48,881 nt of DNA, from the NCBI RefSeq assembly GCF_000718775.1, contig NZ_JOCB01000060.1, positions 1 to 48,881 on the forward strand, in the 5' to 3' direction. Below are positions 43,913 through 48,881 of this stretch, piece after piece (within the stretch, counting starts at the first letter, position 1; the number at the start of each line of letters is the position of its first letter). The notes beneath the pieces are model-generated. The model was given only the letters and a program-made list of their open reading frames with translations, ran no database searches and was not told the origin of the DNA. This DNA comes from Streptomyces sp. NRRL S-31 (lineage in GTDB: Bacteria; Actinomycetota; Actinomycetes; Streptomycetales; Streptomycetaceae). The position numbers and the translations under genes were made by a program.

Positions 43913-44046
43913 GACTACCCTCGCTCACTTCTCATCACTCGGTTGTTTGGGCGCCATGGGCCCACACGACCTACGAGGGCCTAGCCTACCCAACCGAGCG
44001 CCGAGGTCGTAATCGAGGGGCGCCCCCGGGTCACCGGGGGCTGCCG

Positions 44047-44259
44047 TCAGGCCGTCTCCACCCCCACATAGCTGTCGCGGAGGTACTCGTGTACCGCTTG
44101 CTCCGGGACGCGGAAGGACCGCCCCACCCGGATCGCGGGCAGATGACCGCTGTGCACCAGGCGGTACACGGTCATCTTCGACACTCGCATCACCGAGGCG
44201 ACCTCCGCCACGGTAAGGAACTGAACCTCGTTCAGAGGCCTCTCGCCAGCTGCACCCAT
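44047..44259 (-). CDS. bdtA: BdtA, excisionase/MerR-like DNA-binding protein
   Basis: 70 residues from ATG 44259 (AGGTG upstream). The whole protein is a winged-helix excisionase-type domain: EVQFLTVAEVASVMRVSKMTVYRLVHSGHLPAIRVGRSFRVPEQAVHEYLRDSYV. In S. coelicolor the orthologue is a BldD target of unknown role. A BldD-like box lies about 50-75 bp upstream of the ATG. The reading frame stays open further upstream but without a ribosome binding site. Confidence 0.9.
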   Translation of the reverse strand: MGAAGERPLNEVQFLTVAEVASVMRVSKMTVYRLVHSGHLPAIRVGRSFRVPEQAVHEYLRDSYVGVETA

Positions 44260-44306
44260 GACACACCTGAACCTTCCGCACTCGACGGCCACCGGCTTCC
44301 CCTTCC

Positions 44307-44334
44307 GGTGACTCTTCGTCGTTGCGTGCTCACT
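44307..44334 (-). promoter_or_regulatory. BldD-like box upstream of bdtA
   Basis: On the minus strand AGTGA (44334-44330) and TCACC (44311-44307) are separated by 18 nt, fitting the BldD pattern AGTGA(n)TCACC. The location 48-75 bp before the bdtA start fits BldD control known for its S. coelicolor orthologue. Confidence 0.65.
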
Positions 44335-44387
44335 CCCCAGACTAGGGGCGGGTGATGCGAGTGGGGAAGAGGTGCACCATCGGCGGC

Positions 44388-45206
44388 CTACTGTGACAGA
44401 CACGCCCGATTGAGCACGTAGCGGATCAGCGGCAGGTAGTGACTAGACCGCGCCCCGTCGTCAACCGGAACGACGACGGACACCCGCCCCTCGGCCTCCC
44501 CCACGAACGGCGCGGGGTCGTCGGTGTCGGCCAGACCGATGGCCTCGAACCCCAGCTGACCAGCACCGCAGACCCAGCCGTGATCTCCGATGACCAGCTC
44601 GGGCAGCGGCCCGCCGGCCTCGGCCGCGGCCTCCAGCGCGACCCGAACCGGGAGCGGTGAGTGGCTGTGGGCCCCCGGCTCACAACCGGGGCGCTCGCTC
44701 CCCGGTTCCCGCACCAGGGCAACCCCTCGTACGTAGTCGAGGCGGTGGGTACGTAGACCGAACCGGGTCAATATGTCGACACAGCGACCCTGCGCCGGGG
44801 TGAGGACCTCACATCCCGCCGCCGACATCGCGTCCGCCAGACCGCCGTAGAACCCGAGCAGCCGCCGCGGGTGCCCGGTGCCGAACAGCACGGGCGCGCC
44901 GCGCCGGGCCGCCTCCCGGACGCGACCGGCGAAGGCGTCCAACGCGGCCAGCGTACGCTCCGGATCGATCACGTCCGGACCGGACGTGTACCGGGGATCG
45001 GCCGAGACCCCGCACTTCTCCGCCATCAGCGCGAGCAGCTCCCGGACCCCCCAGACACCCTCCGGATCGATCCCGATCAGCACGCGCGGATCGCGCGCGG
45101 CGAACGCCCGGTAGCGCCGCAGGCTCTCCTCCCGCGGGGTCGCCACCACCCCGGCCAGCCGGACGGCCAGCAGATGGGCGCGGAGCCGGGCGGGGGACGA
45201 CGACAC
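44388..45206 (-). CDS. Phosphatase-like conserved actinobacterial protein
   Basis: 272 residues from GTG 45206; no clear Shine-Dalgarno, so the start is tentative. Blocks that look conserved are GIDPEGVWGVRELLALMAEKCGVS, APVLFGTGHPRRLLGFYGGLADAM, TPAQGRCVDI and VIGDHGWVCGAGQLGFEAIGLADTDDPAPFVGEAEG, ending VLNRACLSQ. Streptomyces orthologues are often labelled phosphatase, but I see no HAD or PTP motif that proves it. Upstream of bdtA on the same strand. Confidence 0.75.
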   Translation of the reverse strand: MSSSPARLRAHLLAVRLAGVVATPREESLRRYRAFAARDPRVLIGIDPEGVWGVRELLALMAEKCGVSADPRYTSGPDVIDPERTLAALDAFAGRVREAARRGAPVLFGTGHPRRLLGFYGGLADAMSAAGCEVLTPAQGRCVDILTRFGLRTHRLDYVRGVALVREPGSERPGCEPGAHSHSPLPVRVALEAAAEAGGPLPELVIGDHGWVCGAGQLGFEAIGLADTDDPAPFVGEAEGRVSVVVPVDDGARSSHYLPLIRYVLNRACLSQ

Positions 45207-45322
45207 GGGTGCGATGGTGGCCCATCCGGGCCGGACCCGGGGCGGAAACCGGCGGAATCCCGCACGGTCGGCCTAACGGGCCCCATCGGCCCACAGGCCC
45301 CAGGCCGCCAGGGCGGCGGGAC

Positions 45323-46495
45323 CTAGGGCAGCAGCCCGCGCAGCGGGAACACCGCCCGCCGGGTGGCCAGTACGGCCTGGTCCACGCGGTCGGCCGGGTC
45401 GTACCCCGCCTCCCACTCCCCGTACCCCACCGGCCACCGCCCGTCCGTCATCCGCTGCGGACCCAACTGCCGCGTCCGCGCGAACACTTCCCGCCGCCAC
45501 CCCTCGGGGATCACCGTCTCAGGGGCCACCGGCCTGCCCGCCGCGATCCCCACCAGGTGCGTCCACGACCGCGGCACGACGTCGACGACCGCGTACCCGC
45601 CCCCGCCCAGCGCGACCCACTTCCCGCCCGCGTGCTCGTGCGCCAGCTCGTGACAGGCCATCTGCACCGCCCGCTGCGCGTCCAACGAGACCGCCAGGTG
45701 CGCCAGCGGGTCCTCGAAGTGCGTGTCCGCCCCGTGCTGGGACACGATCACCTGCGGCCGGAACGCGGCGACGAGTTCGGGCACCACGGCGTGGAACGCC
45801 CGCACCCAGCCCGTGTCCCCGGTCCCGGCCGGCAGCGCCACGTTCACCGCGGCGCCCTCCCCCGCGCCGGCGCCCGTCTCCTGCGGCCACCCGCTCTGCG
45901 GGAACAGCGTCCGGGGATGCTCGTGCAGCGAGATCGTCAGCACCCGCGGGTCCTCCCAGAACGCCGCCTGCACCCCGTCCCCGTGGTGCACGTCGACGTC
46001 CACGTACGCGACCCGCTCGGCCCCCAGCTCCAGCAGCCGCGCGATGGCGAGCGCCGCGTCGTTGTAGACGCAGAACCCCGACGCCCCGCCCGGCATGGCG
46101 TGGTGCAGCCCGCCCGCGAAGTTCACGGCATGCTCGACGTCCCCCCGCCACACCGCCTCGGCCGCGCCCACCGACTGCCCGGCGATCAGCGCGGACACCT
46201 CGTGCATCCCGGCGAACGCCGGGTCGTCGACGGTACCGAGCCCGTACGACCCGTCGGCCCCCGCCGGATCTGCGGACGCGGCCTTCACGGCGTCGATGTA
46301 GTCCTCCCGGTGGACCAGTCGGAGCGTCGACTCCCCGGCCGGTTTGGCCGCGACGACCGCCAGCTCCCGGTCGAGCCCGAGGGCGCCGACCAGCCCGCGG
46401 GTCAGCTCCAGCCGGACCGGATCCATCGGATGGCTCGGACCGAAGTCATAGCCCGTTACTGCCTCGTCCCACATCAGCTGTGCGCGGCCGCTCAT
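45323..46495 (-). CDS. acuC: Acetoin-utilisation-type (AcuC) class I histone deacetylase-like protein
   Basis: 390 residues. Zn deacetylase signatures: NFAGGLHHAMPGGASGFCVYND (active-site His-His), YVDVDVHHGDGVQ (Asp/His metal ligands), ISLHEHPRTLFP, QHGADTHFEDPL and GGGGYAVVDVVP. Acts on acetyl-lysine of proteins such as acetyl-CoA synthetase in Bacillus. Start ATG 46495 is seven bases after TACGGT (leaderless?); GTG 46504 is an alternative. Its first 50 bases overlap the end of the MFS gene. Confidence 0.93.
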   Translation of the reverse strand: MSGRAQLMWDEAVTGYDFGPSHPMDPVRLELTRGLVGALGLDRELAVVAAKPAGESTLRLVHREDYIDAVKAASADPAGADGSYGLGTVDDPAFAGMHEVSALIAGQSVGAAEAVWRGDVEHAVNFAGGLHHAMPGGASGFCVYNDAALAIARLLELGAERVAYVDVDVHHGDGVQAAFWEDPRVLTISLHEHPRTLFPQSGWPQETGAGAGEGAAVNVALPAGTGDTGWVRAFHAVVPELVAAFRPQVIVSQHGADTHFEDPLAHLAVSLDAQRAVQMACHELAHEHAGGKWVALGGGGYAVVDVVPRSWTHLVGIAAGRPVAPETVIPEGWRREVFARTRQLGPQRMTDGRWPVGYGEWEAGYDPADRVDQAVLATRRAVFPLRGLLP

Positions 46496-47663
46496 GCCCG
46501 CCACCGTATCGGTCCGGTTGAGCCGCGAACGACCTGGCGTACCCCGGTGTCACCAGGACCAACACCATCGGCACGAGCATGGCGCCCCGGTAGCTCCAGG
46601 CGTCGCCCAGGGCGCCCACCAGCGGGGAACCGACCAGGAAACCCACGTAGTTGAAGATGTTCAGCCGCGCGACCGCCGCGTCCGAGGCGTCGGGGAACAG
46701 CCGCCCGGCCGCCGCGAAGGTCTGCGGCACCAGCACGCACAGTCCCAGCCCCAGCAGGGTGAACCCGAGCATCCCGGCCCACGCGCCGGGCGCCGCCGCC
46801 ACCACCGCGAACCCGCCCGCCGCCACCAGCGCCCCGAACCGTACGACCGCGGCCGCCCCGAACCGCCGCACCCCGAGGTCCCCGACGGCCCGCCCCGCCA
46901 GCGTGGTCACCATGTACACGTTGTACGGCACGGTCGCCAGCTGCTCCGAGCCGCCCAGCACGTCCTTCAGGTACTTCGCGCTCCAGTTGGAGACGGTCGA
47001 GTCCCCGATGTAGGCGAAGGTCATCACCAGGCACAGCGGCAGCAGCAGCCGGAAGACCACGGTCCCGCGCCGCCCGTCCGCCTCCGCCACCGGCGCCGGC
47101 TCGCCGTCGGCGTACCACCGGCTGCCCACCAGCGTCGCCGGCAGCAGCACGGCCACCACCGGCAGGTACGACACCCACAGCGCGAGGTGCCAGTGCGCCC
47201 CGGCCCAGGCCAGCGAGGCGCCCACGATCCCGCCGAGGCTGTAGACGGCGTGGAAGCCGAGCATGATGCTGCGCCGGTACGACCGCTGGAGACTGACCCC
47301 GAGCATGTTCATGGACGCGTCCAGCGCCCCGACCGCCAGGCCGAAGACGCCGAGCGCCACCGCCAGCGCGGCCACCTGCCCGGCGCCGCCCGCCCCGACC
47401 CCGAGCAGCGCCAGCAGCACCACCGGCTGGGACCAGCGCAGCAGCCGGCTGGGCCGTACCCGTTTCACCAGGTGCTCGGTGGAGACGCTGCCGACTCCCG
47501 CGAGGACCGGTACGGCGGCCAGGAAGACCGGGAGCAGCGCGTCGGAGACGCCGTACCGCTCCTGGACGGCCGGGATGCGCGTCACGAGCAGGGCGAAGGT
47601 GACGCCCTGGGCGAAGAAACCGAACGCCAGCGAAGCCCTGCCGCGCCGCAGCACATCAGTCAT
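46446..47663 (-). CDS. MFS transporter
   Basis: 405 residues, 12 predicted helices. The first segment (ASLAFGFFAQGVTFALLVTRIPAVQERYG) and GLAVGALDASMNMLGVSLQR with GFHAVYSLGGIVGA resemble YbjJ/fucose-permease-like MFS proteins. The 3' end overlaps acuC by 50 bases in another frame, so both are likely in one transcript. Substrate unknown. Confidence 0.9.
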   Translation of the reverse strand: MTDVLRRGRASLAFGFFAQGVTFALLVTRIPAVQERYGVSDALLPVFLAAVPVLAGVGSVSTEHLVKRVRPSRLLRWSQPVVLLALLGVGAGGAGQVAALAVALGVFGLAVGALDASMNMLGVSLQRSYRRSIMLGFHAVYSLGGIVGASLAWAGAHWHLALWVSYLPVVAVLLPATLVGSRWYADGEPAPVAEADGRRGTVVFRLLLPLCLVMTFAYIGDSTVSNWSAKYLKDVLGGSEQLATVPYNVYMVTTLAGRAVGDLGVRRFGAAAVVRFGALVAAGGFAVVAAAPGAWAGMLGFTLLGLGLCVLVPQTFAAAGRLFPDASDAAVARLNIFNYVGFLVGSPLVGALGDAWSYRGAMLVPMVLVLVTPGYARSFAAQPDRYGGGHERPRTADVGRGSNGL

Positions 47664-47750
47664 GGCGGCGAGAGTAGGGCCCCGGGCTACCCGTGGGTAG
47701 ATCCGGCCAAAGATGAATTGCCGTCAGCTTCGCCGGGCGGGTGTCCCCGG

Positions 47751-48122
47751 TCAGGCGGCGAGCGCCGACGCCGGCCGCTCGACCCGGCCGGCCTCCGTCT
47801 CCGTCTCCGTGGCCCGATCGCCCTTGACCAGGAAGGGTTTCATGCCCTCGGTCATCATCGGCTTCCCCAGCCGGACGGAGACCAGGATGCCGAGGGCCAC
47901 CGTGCTGCTGACCGCGCTGTCCTTGGCGAGCATCAGCCGCGGGTCACCGGAGACGAGGCCCAGCAGCAGCGAGACGACGTTGACGGTGAGGATCAGAGCG
48001 GCCAGCCCGTTGGCCCTGCCCTTCCTGACCAGACCCCACACGGTCCGCCCCGCCGGTACGACGCTGCTCCAGGCAAACGCGGCGAAGGTGCTCGTCCCGA
48101 GGGCGTCCTTGAAGGCCGACCG
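47751..48122 (-). pseudogene. Truncated VC0807-like membrane protein
   Basis: The open frame starts right after the TGA of the HAD gene (48126-48128), with no start codon or ribosome binding site until GTG 48041. From there it reads as the middle of a VC0807-family protein: KDALGTSTFAAFAWSSVVPA, GRTVWGLVRKGRANGLAALI, VVSLLLGLVSGDPRLMLAKD and KPMMTEGMKPFLVKGD. Full-length relatives have an N-terminal helix before this and a long C-terminal half after it. Here the C-terminus becomes TETETEAGRVERPASALAA and stops. Two hydrophobic segments remain. Confidence 0.65.
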
Positions 48123-48125
48123 GGG

Positions 48126-48770
48126 TCATTTCAGCAGGTCGAGCAAGTCCGCCATGGCGGGGAAGAGTTGATTGGCCTCCGCGAGCTTCGCCGCGGGCGC
48201 CATCGCGGTGTACCCGTACACGTCCATCCCGGCCGCGACGGCGGCCCGTACGCCGAGGGGGGAGTCCTCCACGACCGCGCACCGCCCGGGTGCCACCCCC
48301 ATCCGTTCGGCCGCGTGGAGGAACAGGTCCGGCGCCGGCTTCCCCCGCCCCACGTCCTCCGAGCTGAAGACGCGGTCCTGGCCGAACCACCGGTCGAGCC
48401 CGGTCGTGCGGTGGCCCACGCGGATGCGCGCATGGCTGCCGGAGGAGGCCACACAGTACGGCACTCCGTCCGCGGCCAGCCGCTCCAGCACCTCGGTCAC
48501 GCCGGGCACGGGCCGCAACTCCCGCTCGAAGGCGGCGAACACCCGGGCGTGGAAGACGTCGTCGAAGTCGTCCGGCAGCCGCTGTCCCGTCCGCTCCAGG
48601 ACCAGTTCGTGGACACGGTGCATCGCCGACCCCATGTAGTCCCGGATCGATTCCTCGTAGGTGGTCGGGTGGCCCAGCTCGGTGAGCTGGGCGGCCAGGA
48701 GCCGGTTGGATATGGGCTCGCTGTCCACGAGGACACCATCGTTGTCGAATATCACGAGGTCATAGCGCAT
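48126..48770 (-). CDS. HAD family phosphatase (phosphoglucomutase/phosphatase-like)
   Basis: 214 residues. Motif I VIFDNDGVLVDSEP (nucleophile Asp, with DND for the usual DxD), motif II CVASSGSHARI, motif III Lys in GRGKPAPDLFLHAAE, motif IV VVEDSPLGVRAA. The cap domain is helical (residues about 15-80). TAGGCT ends six bases before the ATG 48770 and no Shine-Dalgarno is visible, so a leaderless message is likely. Substrate is probably a sugar phosphate. Confidence 0.92.
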   Translation of the reverse strand: MRYDLVIFDNDGVLVDSEPISNRLLAAQLTELGHPTTYEESIRDYMGSAMHRVHELVLERTGQRLPDDFDDVFHARVFAAFERELRPVPGVTEVLERLAADGVPYCVASSGSHARIRVGHRTTGLDRWFGQDRVFSSEDVGRGKPAPDLFLHAAERMGVAPGRCAVVEDSPLGVRAAVAAGMDVYGYTAMAPAAKLAEANQLFPAMADLLDLLK

Positions 48771-48789
48771 GGCAGGAGCCTAAACGCAG

Positions 48790-48822
48790 AAAACCCCCGC
48801 ATCGAAATGATGCGGGGGTTTT
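48790..48822 (-). terminator. Rho-independent terminator of the rRNA operon
   Basis: A perfect 14-bp stem (48790-48803 with 48809-48822; arm AAAACCCCCGCATC) and 5-nt loop, giving a T-run on the minus strand, 10 bp past the 5S 3' end. Confidence 0.93.
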
Positions 48823-48832
48823 CCCAAAAATT

Positions 48833-48881
48833 GTTCGGCGGCGTCCTACTCTCCCACAGGGTCCCCCCTGCAGTACCATCG
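48833..48881 (-). rRNA. rrf: 5S ribosomal RNA (3' end, partial)
   Basis: The minus strand from the window edge reads CGATGGTACTGCAGGGGGGA, CCCTGTGGGAGAGTAGGACG and CCGCCGAAC, the 3' third of an actinobacterial 5S rRNA. The rest of the gene and the presumed 23S and 16S genes lie beyond the window, transcribed toward it. Confidence 0.95.

Overview
The window is very GC-rich with strong GC3 codon bias and frequent GTG/TTG starts. It carries a marker gene set (bldN-rsbN, bdtA, rex-hemACD with a Rex operator, class I lysS divergent from argS, acuC, DUF2637 and DUF3558 proteins) that points to a Streptomyces chromosome, in an order resembling the S. coelicolor lysS to bldN to acuC region as I remember it. 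No plasmid, prophage or complete IS is present, but there is one MITE-like element, one integrase remnant and one truncated gene.

Left part (1-18.9 kb) is the accessory-looking section. It holds an 11-bp minisatellite; a hypothetical protein with an optional (D/E)Rxx tetrapeptide-repeat N-terminus; a three-gene heme locus on the minus strand (small conserved protein, DyP peroxidase, catalase-fold protein) split by a 231-bp MITE that sits exactly at a stop codon; a GAP-family membrane protein next to the C-terminal fossil of a tyrosine recombinase; a probably autoregulated TetR-led operon; a divergent MmyB-type XRE regulator and DHA2 efflux pump sharing an operator-like palindrome; an M55 D-aminopeptidase; an OmpR-type two-component system; an LLM monooxygenase with its FMN reductase; YnfA; an SDR; and RtcB.

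Middle part (19-31.9 kb) has two DUF3558 lipoproteins, a DUF2637 membrane protein, lysS/argS, a WYL regulator divergent from a VOC protein, a DUF4253 protein, and a membrane-spanning XRE protein divergent from a DUF4232 lipoprotein.

Right part (30.9-48.9 kb) is conserved core. hemB converges on nothing and follows the redox-controlled rex-hemA-hemC-hemD/cobA operon (glutamyl-tRNA to uroporphyrinogen III). The developmental ECF sigma gene bldN and its membrane anti-sigma gene rsbN follow, the latter with a plausible BldN-type promoter. Next come an acyltransferase/epimerase pair, a 32-residue ribosomal-type protein, bdtA with a BldD-like box, a phosphatase-like gene, acuC overlapping an MFS gene, a truncated VC0807-like gene, a HAD phosphatase, and the terminator plus 3' end of a 5S rRNA gene on the minus strand at the window edge.

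The best candidate for something undescribed is the heme locus at 1377-4866. It contains two different heme-enzyme folds and a dedicated small partner, and the function of the set is not known to me.
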